Notes: generated from the sequence alone by a model not told the origin. A stretch of 64,000 nt of DNA from Pseudanabaena mucicola str. Chao 1806 (GCF_030323025.1 NZ_CP097329.1:2838001-2902000), one strand, 5' to 3'. Shown: positions 26,418-35,983, counted from the first letter of the stretch. Translations and numbers: made by a program.

Positions 26418-27599
26418 TTATCCCACTTGACTCGGTAAAGTTCCAACTTGGACAGTTACCCTCATTGGCTGCCCACCACGATTCACTTCCAATTGCAGGT
26501 TACTACCAACAGCACTATCTTGAACAGCTTGCTGCAAATTTTCTGGTTTTGTGACTTCTTTATCATTGAGTTTCGTCACCACATCACCAGCCTTTAGACC
26601 AGCATTCGCCGCAGGAGAATTATTCTGCACTGCTACAATCAAGACTCCACGATCGCTATTTACTTTTAATCTCGCAGGCAATTTCTGTTTGACATCAGCA
26701 GTCAGCCCGACCATCTGTACTCCCAAATAGGGATGATCAACTTTACCTTGACTAATTAGCTGCTGGGCAATGCTTTTAGCTTTGTTAATGGGAATAGCAA
26801 AACCTAGACCCTGCGTACCTTGGATAATCGCCGTATTCATACCGATAACTTCACCACGCTGATTGAGCAAAGGTCCACCTGAGTTACCAGGATTAATCGC
26901 CGCATCGGTTTGGATAAAGCGCACCTGCTGATCGGGAATCCCAACCTGAGAGCTAGAACGTCCCGTTGCGCTGACAATACCAACAGTGACTGTGTTATCT
27001 AATCCAAGGGGATTCCCGATCGCGATCGCCCATTCGCCTGATTGCAAGCGATCAGAATCTCCCAATCTCACAACGGGCAAATCGGAAGCATCAATCTTCA
27101 CAACAGCAACATCCGTAACCTTATCCGCACCTAAAACCTTACCGTTAAAGGAACGACCATCCCTGAGTGTCACAGTCACTTTATCCGCACCACTCACCAC
27201 ATGAGCATTGGTGAGAATTTCGCCATTCGCATTAAAAATAAACCCTGATCCCGTTCCTTGAACTACTTCTTTTCTTTGTTGACTAGAAGAGTCATAAGAG
27301 AATTGATTGAAAAAAGGATCATTGAAGATATCAGGAATCTCACGAACTATGGTTCGCGATGAATCAATTCGCACAACTGCACCACCATCTTTTTTCACGG
27401 TTTCCGTAATGAAATTGGGATCACTAGCGATCGCTAATTTCCCAAAAGGATTATTTTCGGCAATTACAGGCGCGATTCCTTGAGCGATCGCTTTATTTTG
27501 AGTAAATAGCTGTTTTCCACCAATCGCCACCGATGCTCCCATCAAAAAAATGGCGCTATAGAGAACGGGCTTTTGCCATTGACGATATTCAATCTTCAT
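26418..27599 (-). CDS. HtrA/Deg-type serine protease (HhoA/HhoB-like)
   Basis: A 393-residue protein with an N-terminal signal/TM segment (VLYSAIFLMGASVAIGG), a trypsin-like domain with His in LTNAHVV, Asp in TDVAVVKI and Ser in NPGNSGGPL, and one C-terminal PDZ domain (PYLGVQMVGL to LEVNRGGQPM). All three catalytic residues are present. Such proteases handle damaged proteins in the periplasm or lumen. It is the first gene of a minus-strand run with the response regulator and kinase, suggesting joint stress control. Confidence 0.9.
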   Translation of the reverse strand: MKIEYRQWQKPVLYSAIFLMGASVAIGGKQLFTQNKAIAQGIAPVIAENNPFGKLAIASDPNFITETVKKDGGAVVRIDSSRTIVREIPDIFNDPFFNQFSYDSSSQQRKEVVQGTGSGFIFNANGEILTNAHVVSGADKVTVTLRDGRSFNGKVLGADKVTDVAVVKIDASDLPVVRLGDSDRLQSGEWAIAIGNPLGLDNTVTVGIVSATGRSSSQVGIPDQQVRFIQTDAAINPGNSGGPLLNQRGEVIGMNTAIIQGTQGLGFAIPINKAKSIAQQLISQGKVDHPYLGVQMVGLTADVKQKLPARLKVNSDRGVLIVAVQNNSPAANAGLKAGDVVTKLNDKEVTKPENLQQAVQDSAVGSNLQLEVNRGGQPMRVTVQVGTLPSQVG

Positions 27600-28013
27600 A
27601 GGTAAATCCTGCTTTTTGCAATATCTGTTTTTTTCTCAAGAACAAAATTAGGACAGGATTATCAAGAACTTAAAAAGATCCATTTCGCATTTAAGGAATG
27701 TGCCAAGAAAAAATATTTGCAAATATTTTTTCAGATCAAATCAGGCGATCGTGAAAATATCTGCTTACTAATTTGAGAATCTTAATTATTACAAAGATAA
27801 AAACTAAGAGAGAGAGAGCAACATTATCATCGATTCCTAAATTTAAACCGAAATCAAAATTATCCCCATTTGTACTTTATCCCACTAAAAAAATTATTAA
27901 TTTTAGTAAAATTTTTTAAGAATAGATGAAGCAGTTGCTCCAACTTTTGACAACAATTTTGATTATTTTTTGATTGTTGATCCCCAACTTATTCCACCTA
28001 TAGTGTTTTTGCC

Positions 28014-28525
28014 TGTGGAAAACCTGTGGAAAACCCCAAATCTTTTGTGGATAACTTGGCAAAATCTGTGGATAACTTGGAGATAAATGTGGATAACTTT
28101 TAATAGGTATTTATACCCTGTGGAAAAACAGCCACTTTTTCCACAGGGTTTTCCACAGACTAAAAACGCTAGAAAATAGATTATATATACTTTTTAAAAA
28201 GTTTTCCACATTTTCCACAGCCCCTACTACTACTATTAATAAATTTATTTATTCTTGAATAGTAATAATTAGATCAAGTGAAAAAATAACGAGAAATTGC
28301 AAAAAACAATTTTTTACTTTCATCGTACAAAAATTGTTAACAGTGTTATGATTAGCTTCCACAAATTAAAAAACTAATATTAAAAAACTAAAGAACTTTG
28401 GCTTAGCATTTCTTTTTAGATTTTTTTCTTAAATTTTAAATTTTTTAAATCTTATACATTTTTCATGTTTCTTGTAAGACTTCATCTGTCCTCGCAATTT
28501 TTCAACTTTTTTAGACTTTTCCACA
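28014..28525. other. Predicted chromosomal replication origin (oriC) with DnaA boxes
   Basis: The 983-bp gap between htrA and dnaN is AT-rich and holds at least eleven DnaA-box nonamers. Forward TGTGGAAAA occurs at 28014, 28025 and 28119, and TGTGGATAA at 28046, 28067 and 28088. Reverse TTTTCCACA occurs at 28137, 28149, 28202, 28211 and 28517. A T-rich stretch (28370-28510) near dnaN could be the unwinding element. In Synechococcus elongatus oriC is also next to dnaN. The part 27600-28013 shows no gene. Confidence 0.8.
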
Positions 28526-28582
28526 TAATTCCACACAAGTTTTCCCCTCGAGTCTAACCATCAAAAACTTTGCCATCAAACC

Positions 28583-29737
28583 ATGCGACTAGTCTGTCCT
28601 CAAAACCAACTCGCTGCTAACCTTGCCCTTGTCGGTCGTGCTGTCGCTTCTCGTCCAACACACCCGATCTTGGCAAATATCCGACTCGATGCTATTAGCT
28701 CTAGCCAAAGCCTTGGGATGACAGCTTTTGATCTCAATTTAGGAATTCAGGTTTCTTTCCCTGCTCAAGTGGTCGAAGCGGGATCAATCACTTTGCCTGC
28801 AAAGTTGCTTAATGACATCGTTTCACGACTTCCTGATGAGGATGTAACCATCAGCATAGACAAGGACAATACGATGGTGTCGATTCTCTGCGGTTCGGGT
28901 CGCTACCAACTCCATGGTCTGCCTGTGGAAGAATTTCCTGAATTGCCACAAATCGGTGAAGATGGCGAAACGACCTATTTGCCTGTTGAGTCAATGCTCA
29001 GTGGGCTTGCCTCAACCTTATTTGCAACTTCGGCAGATGATACGAAGCGGATTCTTACGGGTGTACATTTGACTGCTAGCGCTGATCGTCTTGAATTTGC
29101 TGCTACTGATGGGCATCGCTTAGCGGTAGTCCAAACTGGTTTCCTCGATGCCGATGAGCCACCTGTGACGGGTGATACCGTATCCACCAATTTGGAAGTG
29201 ACGATACCTGCAAGAGCGTTGCGTGAGCTAGAAAGAATGCTCAATCAACAAACTGAGGGAGCGATCGCGGTTAAGTTTGACCGTGCGAATATGATTTTCC
29301 AAAGTGCTAGCCAGATTTTGATTTCTCGATTGTTAGACGGTACTTATCCCAACTATCGCCAGTTGATCCCCAATCGGTTTGAACGCCAAGTGACGGTTGA
29401 GCGTAAATTATTTTTGTCAGCCCTAGAGAGGATTGCGGTACTTGCTGACCAAAAGAACAACATTGTCAAAATTACGATTGACTCAACTGGTCAGGAAATT
29501 TCCTTGTCCGTTGAAGCCCCAGATGTTGCTGCAGGTCGCGAGTCTTTGCCATCACAAATTTCGGGCGAAGATTTGGAAATCGCTTTTAATGTCAAATATT
29601 TGCTAGATGGTCTAAAGGCTTTGCCCAGCAATGAGATTCAAATCCAGCTTAATAACTCAACTAGTCCTGCAGTGCTGATCCCAATTGGGGCAACAAAAAT
29701 GACCTATTTGCTGATGCCTGTACAAATTCGTAACTAA
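28583..29737 (+). CDS. dnaN: DNA polymerase III sliding clamp (beta subunit)
   Basis: A 384-residue protein with the three-domain beta-clamp pattern. MRLVCPQNQLAANLALVGRA at the N-terminus, TDGHRLAVVQT and LLDGTYPNYRQLIPNRF in the middle and the C-terminal PSNEIQIQLNN..PAVLIPIG..MTYLLMPVQIRN are characteristic. The clamp tethers polymerase III to DNA. Length is near the family norm (~370-390). The ATG at 28583 lies just right of the DnaA-box cluster. Confidence 0.95.
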   Translation: MRLVCPQNQLAANLALVGRAVASRPTHPILANIRLDAISSSQSLGMTAFDLNLGIQVSFPAQVVEAGSITLPAKLLNDIVSRLPDEDVTISIDKDNTMVSILCGSGRYQLHGLPVEEFPELPQIGEDGETTYLPVESMLSGLASTLFATSADDTKRILTGVHLTASADRLEFAATDGHRLAVVQTGFLDADEPPVTGDTVSTNLEVTIPARALRELERMLNQQTEGAIAVKFDRANMIFQSASQILISRLLDGTYPNYRQLIPNRFERQVTVERKLFLSALERIAVLADQKNNIVKITIDSTGQEISLSVEAPDVAAGRESLPSQISGEDLEIAFNVKYLLDGLKALPSNEIQIQLNNSTSPAVLIPIGATKMTYLLMPVQIRN

Positions 29738-29745
29738 CGGTTAGT

Positions 29746-29788
29746 TAAGATTTTGAGATTGTGTCTTTTCCATGATCTCAAAATCTTA
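29746..29788 (+). terminator. Hairpin after dnaN
   Basis: TAAGATTTTGAGAT pairs perfectly with ATCTCAAAATCTTA around a 15-nt loop, between dnaN and the next gene. No long U-run follows, so it may attenuate rather than end transcription. Confidence 0.5.
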
Positions 29789-29816
29789 GCGAAAAATCCT
29801 GTAGACTTAGTTTCGT

Positions 29817-31910
29817 ATGGACTTTTTAGCACTACCTTTATCACAACTGCCACCTCGCCCATATGCAGAGGTAAGACCGCAATCTCCACAACCGTTGGTA
29901 TCTCCGCCAACGTTACAGAGTCATATTGCTACGAGGTTGAATTTTGAATTGCCCCTTGAGGTACGATCGCAATTAGAGCTATTTTTAGATAGGTTGCCCG
30001 AGCCTGATGCAATTGTCAGTAAGCTAATTGTCCCAACTTTAACGGCTCAAGTTGGTCCCGTGAAGCCCAATAGCTTACCGAAGCCCAAGCCCACGGATAA
30101 GCCCCGCCAAGCCTCACCTCCCAAAGATCCTGCAACAAACTCCCAAGACATTAAACCTGTATTGCGGGATCTCGCTCCTTTGCTGCGTAATTTGCTAAAG
30201 GTCGTTAGCGATCGCCAAGAATATGACATTAACACACAGGTATTTGTCGCAGAGGGCAATGTTTTAATCAGATATAAAAAATCTGAACTGAAGGCTGATC
30301 GCGTGCAGTTAAATACCAAGACTCAAGAGGTAATTGCCGAAGGTAACGTCTTTTTTACCCGTGGTGATCAAAAAATTCGTGGCACAAAGCTAACCTATAA
30401 CTACGGCAGTGTCAGAGGTGAATTAATCAAAGCTTCGGGTTCCGTTGACCTTGGCAATTTAATTAATTCCGAAGTCTCGCGATCCCTTGCGGATACCGCA
30501 ACTAATTCGATTACGATTTCGGCAACTGGTAATAGTGACTCTACTGATGGACAAGTGCGTCGCTTTGGATTTGTTGCTGAGCGCTTAATTCTAGATGGTG
30601 ATACTTGGACAGCAGAGAATCTGCGTGTTACTAACGATCCATTTAGTCCACCTGAGTTGGAACTAGTTACTAACAAAGCTACCTTAACACCGATTTCCCC
30701 TACCCAAAATCGTCTCGATTTGGAATCGCCCACGGTGGTGTTTGATCAGGGCTTTTCGCTACCCTTACCACTAAATAGCATTACCCTTGATCGGTTTCAG
30801 CGTTTTGCGCCTGCATTAGTGGGTTTCGATCAACGCGATCGCGATGGGGTGTTCTATCAACAAAGCTTTGACGTTGTTTCTCAACCGAATCTCAGCTTTC
30901 AATTGTCGCCGCAATTACTGATCCAACGCGCCTTTTCTTCGGGACAGAGTGGTGTATCAGCATATGACATTTTTGGGGTGGTGGCGACTTTAAATGGAGC
31001 TTTTGATGATGGTCAGAGATTATCAGCAAGGGCAAGTCTATCGGGTTTAGATTTTGGCAATCTAGATACGATTCTGCGTCTCAATGCAACCCATTCCATG
31101 ACTGTCTTTGGCAATCATACCTTGCTATCCCAATATGCTTTTCGCGATCGCGTCTTCAATGGTTCCCTTGGCTTTCAGGATGTCAACAATATTGTGGGAT
31201 CGACCCTGCTTTCCCCAAACTATGTTTTGGGCGATTCCAAAATTTCCTTTAACTATCAACTGGCAGCGCAATTAATAGGGGCAGTCCGCGATGATGTGGC
31301 TGTGCCGAATACTGTTGGCACATTAATCCGTTTGCAGAGTGCAGCCGTTCTCAGTCGTGCCTTCCCTCTCTTGCGTGGCGAACCTGCACCTGCGGAAAAG
31401 GAAACAGGTTTGCGCTTCTCTCCTAAGCCAATTGTGCCGAAACTAGATGCTGTTGTTGCTCTACAGGGTATTAATTCTTTTTATTCCAATGCTGCTAGTC
31501 AATCGATACTTTATGGAACTTTGGGTTTATCAGGAGAGGTTGGCAACTTTGCGAAGGATTTCTTGGACTATACAGGTTTCAATATTAGCTATACTCAAGC
31601 TTTTTCCAGTGGACGATCACCGTTTATCTTTGATCGCGTAGCGGATACGAGACTAATCAGTGCTGGGATCGTTCAGCAAATCTATGGACCACTGCGCTTT
31701 GGTATTCAACAAAGTTGGAGTTTAGATACGGGTACGTTATTTGATTCTACTTATTCCTTGGAATATACAAGGCGTACCTATGCCGTGTTAATTCGTTATA
31801 ACCCTAATCAAGGTTTGGGTGAACTTCTCTTGAGGATCAGTGACTTTAATTGGACACGTCCACCTTCTAACGTAACTAATGTTCAGAATGGAATTGAACA
31901 GCGTAATTAA
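29817..31910 (+). CDS. DUF3769 family outer-membrane (LptD/OstA-like) protein
   Basis: A 697-residue protein. Residues ~140-220 show the OstA/LptA pattern (YDINTQVFVAEGNVLIRYKK, then QEVIAEGNVFFTRG), and the last ~400 residues are a run of amphipathic strands ending in RTYAVLIRYNPNQGLGELLLRI, as expected of a beta-barrel. This is the cyanobacterial LptD-like family, which probably inserts lipopolysaccharide into the outer membrane; the function is inferred from the family. No obvious N-terminal signal peptide is visible from the chosen ATG. It follows dnaN by 79 bp. Confidence 0.75.
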   Translation: MDFLALPLSQLPPRPYAEVRPQSPQPLVSPPTLQSHIATRLNFELPLEVRSQLELFLDRLPEPDAIVSKLIVPTLTAQVGPVKPNSLPKPKPTDKPRQASPPKDPATNSQDIKPVLRDLAPLLRNLLKVVSDRQEYDINTQVFVAEGNVLIRYKKSELKADRVQLNTKTQEVIAEGNVFFTRGDQKIRGTKLTYNYGSVRGELIKASGSVDLGNLINSEVSRSLADTATNSITISATGNSDSTDGQVRRFGFVAERLILDGDTWTAENLRVTNDPFSPPELELVTNKATLTPISPTQNRLDLESPTVVFDQGFSLPLPLNSITLDRFQRFAPALVGFDQRDRDGVFYQQSFDVVSQPNLSFQLSPQLLIQRAFSSGQSGVSAYDIFGVVATLNGAFDDGQRLSARASLSGLDFGNLDTILRLNATHSMTVFGNHTLLSQYAFRDRVFNGSLGFQDVNNIVGSTLLSPNYVLGDSKISFNYQLAAQLIGAVRDDVAVPNTVGTLIRLQSAAVLSRAFPLLRGEPAPAEKETGLRFSPKPIVPKLDAVVALQGINSFYSNAASQSILYGTLGLSGEVGNFAKDFLDYTGFNISYTQAFSSGRSPFIFDRVADTRLISAGIVQQIYGPLRFGIQQSWSLDTGTLFDSTYSLEYTRRTYAVLIRYNPNQGLGELLLRISDFNWTRPPSNVTNVQNGIEQRN

Positions 31911-31911
31911 T

Positions 31912-31950
31912 CCCAAAGAAAAGCCTCGCAATGCGAGGCTTTTCTTTGGG
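31912..31950 (+). terminator. Rho-independent terminator
   Basis: CCCAAAGAAAAGCCTCGCA pairs with its exact complement immediately after the stop codon. The inner stem is GCCTCGC/GCGAGGC, followed by a T-rich half-stem. Confidence 0.8.
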
Positions 31951-31982
31951 AGAGGATTTGCATTGCAACGCCCCTCTAAAAG

Positions 31983-32129
31983 AACGTGAGTTTGGGATAA
32001 TTTGAAACAGGCTTTGAGAGAGGGTTTGCTACGCAAACCCTCTCTCAAAGCCCAAAAGTAAAAGCCTTGCTTAGCAAGGCTTTTACTTTTGGGCTTTTAA
32101 AATTTGCCAGCTTAACCCGAACTGACGTT
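31983..32129 (+). repeat. Double-hairpin repeat family C, copy 2
   Basis: Terminal inverted repeats AACGTGAGTTTGGGATAA and the complement of CTTAACCCGAACTGACGTT. In between are two long stems (GGCTTTGAGAGAGGGTTTGC and GCCCAAAAGTAAAAGCCTTG, each with its complement). MITE-like. Confidence 0.8.
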
Positions 32130-32140
32130 AAAAGACTGGT

Positions 32141-32677
32141 TTAGCTGGGAATAAATTTAAGAGATACGCCATTCATGCAGTAGCGTTGTCCAGTGGGTTT
32201 GGGACCATCATTAAAGACATGACCTAAATGTCCTCCACATCGGCTGCAATGAACTTCAATACGCTTCATGAAAAAGGAATTATCAATCGTCGTGGCGATC
32301 GCCCCTTCAATGGGTTGAAAAAAGCTCGGCCAGCCTGTACCACTATTGAACTTAGTATCAGATGTAAACAAAGGCAAATCACAACCCGCACAGTGATATG
32401 TACCCTTACTATATTCTTTATCTAATGGACTCGTAAAGGCTCGCTCAGTGCCATGCTTGCGTAAAACGCGAAACTGCTCTGGTGTGAGGATTTGTTTCCA
32501 TTCTTCTTCAGTTTTCATGATTTTATACTTCTTATTTACTTTAGTTGAGTCTATATCTAAGTCTAAAGCGATCGCTGAGTCTTTGGATATGTTACTCGAT
32601 GGCGATCGCCAATATAGCCAAAGCCATGCACCGCTAATCAAGGCAGTTCCAGTTATTAATAAGTCTCTTTTCTTCAT
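32141..32677 (-). CDS. msrB: Peptide methionine-R-sulfoxide reductase, membrane-anchored
   Basis: A 178-residue protein. The MsrB domain starts near [19 protein letters not shown] and contains zinc CxxC pairs ([11 protein letters not shown] and [14 protein letters not shown]), the GTGWPSF substrate loop and the catalytic Cys in [12 protein letters not shown]. It reduces R-form methionine sulfoxide in proteins. The first ~25 residues ([18 protein letters not shown]) form a TM anchor or signal, suggesting an extracytoplasmic or lumen-facing enzyme. An internal ATG (MKTEEEW) could yield a soluble form. It lies next to sodB, both antioxidant. Confidence 0.9.
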   Translation of the reverse strand: MKKRDLLITGTALISGAWLWLYWRSPSSNISKDSAIALDLDIDSTKVNKKYKIMKTEEEWKQILTPEQFRVLRKHGTERAFTSPLDKEYSKGTYHCAGCDLPLFTSDTKFNSGTGWPSFFQPIEGAIATTIDNSFFMKRIEVHCSRCGGHLGHVFNDGPKPTGQRYCMNGVSLKFIPS

Positions 32678-32944
32678 GGTATAGCAATGGATACAATCAG
32701 CTATTTATGGAGTCTACGCGAGTAACTAGCGCTCTGGATGTGAATTTTTTGAAAGATAGTTAAGCAGAATTCAATCCCAGATTGTTTTTACTGCTCGCGT
32801 AGCAGTCAATAAAACAATAGGTGATCTGTGTATGGCAGATGACAAAAAAGTAGCAGTTACTACGGTTTAATTAAGATATTCTATAATTGTAACAATACTT
32901 AAAGCTGAAAAATTGCTTAAAATTCTAAATTAGGTTAAACAACA

Positions 32945-33547
32945 ATGGCATTTGAACTACCATCTCTTCCTTACGCCGATGATGCTCTTGCAGCTTCAGG
33001 GCTATCTGCCCAAACCATCTCCTTTCACCATGGCAAGCATCACAAGGCTTATGTTGATAATCTCAACAACTTGGTTAAGGATACCGATTTAGCTGACAAG
33101 ACTCTGGAAGAAGTAATCAAAATTAGCTACAAAGAAGGTAAAACTGGCATCTTCAATAACGCTGCTCAAGTTTGGAATCACACTTTTTACTGGAATGGGA
33201 TCAAACCTGCTGGTGGTGGCGTTCCTACTGGTGCATTGTTGGATGCAATTAATGCTAGCTTTGGTAGCTTTGATAACTTTAAGACCGAATTTAAAAATGC
33301 GGCTCTCACCCAATTTGGTAGCGGTTGGGCATGGCTAGTAGCTGAAGGTGGTGCATTGAAGATTACCAAAACTCCTAATGCCGAAAATCCTCTCATCGTT
33401 GAAGGTCAAGTGCCTCTATTGACTATTGATGTTTGGGAACATGCCTACTATTTGGACTTCCAAAATAGCCGCCCTAACTACATCCAAAACTACATCGACA
33501 ACCTCATCAACTGGGATGTAGTTGCTGCTAACTTCGCGGCTGCCTAG
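32945..33547 (+). CDS. sodB: Iron superoxide dismutase
   Basis: A 200-residue Fe/Mn-type SOD. Metal ligands are in FHHGKHHKAY (His), VWNHTFYW (His) and DVWEHAYY (Asp and His). The AALTQFGSGWAWL and NHTFYWNGIKPAGGG segments, with Gln and Gly at the discriminating positions, point to the iron form. It has no signal peptide, so it is cytosolic. It carries its own upstream region (TATAAT-like at 32881-32887) and is divergent from msrB. Confidence 0.93.
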   Translation: MAFELPSLPYADDALAASGLSAQTISFHHGKHHKAYVDNLNNLVKDTDLADKTLEEVIKISYKEGKTGIFNNAAQVWNHTFYWNGIKPAGGGVPTGALLDAINASFGSFDNFKTEFKNAALTQFGSGWAWLVAEGGALKITKTPNAENPLIVEGQVPLLTIDVWEHAYYLDFQNSRPNYIQNYIDNLINWDVVAANFAAA

Positions 33548-33555
33548 TTTTAACT

Positions 33556-33702
33556 AACGTCAGTTCTGGTTAAACTGGCAAATTTTAAAATCCTAAAAGT
33601 AAAAGCTTTGCCATGCAAAGCTTTTACTTTTAGGATTTGTGAGAAGGTTGACGTAGCAAAACCTCTCGCAAATCCAGTTTTAAATTATTTCGAACCACAT
33701 TA
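33556..33702 (+). repeat. Double-hairpin repeat family C, copy 3
   Basis: AACGTCAGTTCTGGTTAAAC.. with stem 1 (ATCCTAAAAGTAAAAGCTTT and complement) and stem 2 (GGATTTG..GAGGTTTTGC region, imperfect), ending CGAACCACATT. Same plan as 31983-32129 with the two hairpins in the reverse order. It occupies the first part of the gene-free stretch 33548-34132. Confidence 0.75.
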
Positions 33703-33749
33703 ACTAGTTTAAAAAAAGTACATACAGCCCATTGAGGCTTTAAGTGTTC

Positions 33750-33800
33750 CAGAAGATTTTTTGAAAGTGTCACTTCGTGACACTTTCAAAAAATCTTCTG
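33750..33800. repeat. Long perfect hairpin with TTCG loop
   Basis: CAGAAGATTTTTTGAAAGTG, TCAC, then TTCG-type loop and the exact complement. It is part of the gene-free stretch 33548-34132 downstream of sodB. A second hairpin, AAAAGAGAAG with CTTCTCTTTT (33843-33878), follows. Confidence 0.65.
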
Positions 33801-34132
33801 GGTTTTAAGTCAGCGCAAAGTGCTGTAATGCTTTTTAATTTTAAAAGAGAAGTATTGTTCATCGATGCTTCTCTTTTTGTATAGGCTAAATCGTTTTGTC
33901 TAAAACTAAGCAATCAGCGATCGCCTTTGCGTATCTCAGCAAACGCAGTTCTGCTATTACAAACCAAAATGACCCTAAATTACAGTGAATGTGATTGTTG
34001 AGGGATTAGTTGGTCAGCATTACTGAGTAGCTCGGCATAATTAAAACCCAAAACTATAGAGACCGCCCCTAAGAAGTAGGACTGTTAAATGATTTTCTGA
34101 TGATTTGTAGCATGTTGGCTTTAGGGGTAATC

Positions 34133-35014
34133 TTATTGTTTATTTGCCCTTATTTTACTTAGCAAAGTTTTTGTTCGTTGGGGTACTGTTCTCTTTGTCA
34201 GGATTCCCTGAGAAGGACTGAATAGTAATGCTAACAAGAAAAATCCTGAAATAATCAATACGATCGCACTACCCGAAGGCACATTCTGATAATAGCTAAC
34301 ATACATACCACTGACATTTGCGATAACGCCAATTAATGCCCCTAAACTCATCATTAAATGTAATTCATTTACTAATAGATAAGCGGTGGCGGCAGGACCT
34401 GTGAGGAGTGAAACCACTAGCACTACGCCGACCGATTGCATACTAGCGATAATCGTGAGCGTGATTCCTGCCATTAGCCCAAAGTGAATGAAATGGACAG
34501 GTAAACCCATGGCTTTAGATGCCAAGGGGTCGAAGCAATAAAAGATTAATTCTCGATAAAAGATAGCAACACATGATAGAACCGCGATCGCAATTATCAA
34601 TGTCCGCCATAGATCAGTAGTTGTCACTCCCAAAATATCGCCAAATAGAAAGCTATGCAGATCTAATTTGCTCTTGAGGGTGGTAATCAACATGACTCCC
34701 AATGCTAAAAATCCAGAAAACACCAGAGCCATTGCCGTATCAACTTTAATTTTGGAATGGGTCTGAATCCAAGCCACCACAAAGGTGCTAATTGTTCCTG
34801 CAATAAATGCACCTAAGAAAATATCCATGCCAATATAAAAGGCGATCGCTAATCCTGGTAAGACTGCATGAGCAACCACATCACCTAAAAGCCCCATGTG
34901 TTGCACAATCAAATAACTGCCAACGATTGCCGATAAAATCCCAATGAGAATGCCGATCGCGATCGCATTTCGCATAAACTCAAAACCCAAAGGCTCAATT
35001 AACCAAGTCAACAT
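34133..35014 (-). CDS. znuB: Zinc ABC transporter permease
   Basis: A 293-residue ABC-3 family permease with 8-9 hydrophobic helices (GILIGILSAIVGSYLIVQHM, LLGDVVAHAVLPGLAIA, VVLVVSLLTGPAATAYLLV). The GDVVAHAVLPG loop is the family signature for coupling to the ATPase. The Mn and Zn members are hard to tell apart by sequence. Zinc is favoured because a Zur box lies upstream of the partner ATPase gene. No solute-binding protein gene is adjacent. A repeat of ~100 bp separates it from znuC. Confidence 0.82.
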   Translation of the reverse strand: MLTWLIEPLGFEFMRNAIAIGILIGILSAIVGSYLIVQHMGLLGDVVAHAVLPGLAIAFYIGMDIFLGAFIAGTISTFVVAWIQTHSKIKVDTAMALVFSGFLALGVMLITTLKSKLDLHSFLFGDILGVTTTDLWRTLIIAIAVLSCVAIFYRELIFYCFDPLASKAMGLPVHFIHFGLMAGITLTIIASMQSVGVVLVVSLLTGPAATAYLLVNELHLMMSLGALIGVIANVSGMYVSYYQNVPSGSAIVLIISGFFLLALLFSPSQGILTKRTVPQRTKTLLSKIRANKQ

Positions 35015-35055
35015 AATTTTTATTCCTTAACTTATCTCATCCCAATCGAAGATCT

Positions 35056-35156
35056 GCCCTCACCCCCCAGCCACCTCTCCCATTAAGGGCGAGGTGGAGT
35101 AAGATTAATTTCTTGTTCCCCTCTCCCAAAAAGGGAGAGGGGCTAGGGGTGAGGGT
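35056..35156. repeat. CCCTCACCCC-type inverted repeat within the znu operon
   Basis: GCCCTCACCCC at the left pairs with GGGGTGAGGGTC at the right, with nested GGGAGAGG-type stems. This G/C-rich repeat type is common in cyanobacteria. It fills almost the whole gap between znuC and znuB. Confidence 0.7.
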
Positions 35157-35891
35157 CTATAATTCTTTCTGTATCAAAATCACGCTGTCGCCATAGGCGC
35201 GTTTAATATTCTGGTTGGTAATCACTGCATTGCGATCACCTTCAGCAATAAGTTCTTTATTCAGCAATAAAAGATGATCATAATTATCCAAATTAGAACC
35301 AAGATCGTGAGTGATTACTAACAGAATTTTGCTTTGAGATTTTAATTCGGCAAACACATCAAAAATTACTGCCTCCGTTTTCTTATCGACACCCACAAAC
35401 GGCTCATCGAAAAATAGTAATTCTGCTTCTTGAGCGATTGCTCTGGCGAGAAATACCCTTTGCTGTTGACCGCCCGATAATTCACCAATTTGGCGATCGC
35501 GTAATTCCCACATGCCGACACGCTGAAGTGCCGATTTGACAATATTTTCACAATGACAGCCAGATTTTTTGATCCAGCCTAACCAATTGCGATGGCGAGT
35601 ACGAGACATCATCACTGCTCCCCATACGGTCACGGGAAAATCCCAATCAATCTGTGATCGCTGCGGCACATAGGCAACGGTGCGAAGCTGTCGATGCAAA
35701 GCTCGCGAGCGATAGCGCACATGACCACTAGAAGCAGGAACCAATCCTAAAATTGCTTTGAAGACTGTACTCTTGCCTGCACCATTAGGACCAATCACTG
35801 CCACTATTTGTCCAGAAGCAATCGCAAAGCTGACATCCTCCACTACATTTACATCGTGATAGCTGACTGCTAAATGCTCGACTTCTAGCAT
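35157..35891 (-). CDS. znuC: Zinc ABC transporter ATP-binding protein
   Basis: A 244-residue ABC ATPase with Walker A GPNGAGKST, the Q-loop in YVPQRSQIDWDFP (typical of the ABC-3 zinc/manganese group), signature LSGGQQQR, Walker B LLFFDEP and the H-loop His in VITHD. The start MLEVEHLAVSY at 35891 is chosen. An upstream in-frame ATG at 35939 lies inside the Zur box and would add a non-conserved MIIIIKLST leader. It drives zinc uptake with ZnuB; control by Zur is inferred from the box. Confidence 0.87.
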   Translation of the reverse strand: MLEVEHLAVSYHDVNVVEDVSFAIASGQIVAVIGPNGAGKSTVFKAILGLVPASSGHVRYRSRALHRQLRTVAYVPQRSQIDWDFPVTVWGAVMMSRTRHRNWLGWIKKSGCHCENIVKSALQRVGMWELRDRQIGELSGGQQQRVFLARAIAQEAELLFFDEPFVGVDKKTEAVIFDVFAELKSQSKILLVITHDLGSNLDNYDHLLLLNKELIAEGDRNAVITNQNIKRAYGDSVILIQKEL

Positions 35892-35923
35892 ATTTTTGAT
35901 TTGAATTAAATTTGTGGATAATT

Positions 35924-35938
35924 TAATAATGATTATCA
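35924..35938. promoter_or_regulatory. Zur box, divergent znuC / small protein-cobW
   Basis: TAATAATGATTATCA matches the cyanobacterial Zur consensus TGATAATNATTATCA with one mismatch. It lies between the divergent znuCB and small-gene/cobW units and can control both. Confidence 0.8.
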
Positions 35939-35983
35939 TTCTTATTGTATAATCAAGTTATCTTAACGCAATATTTTCGTCTC

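Noticed and set aside
35892-35939. Upstream start of ZnuC (MIIIIKLST..)
   Set aside because: The extra codons come from the Zur palindrome itself; ABC-3 ATPases start near MLEVEHL.
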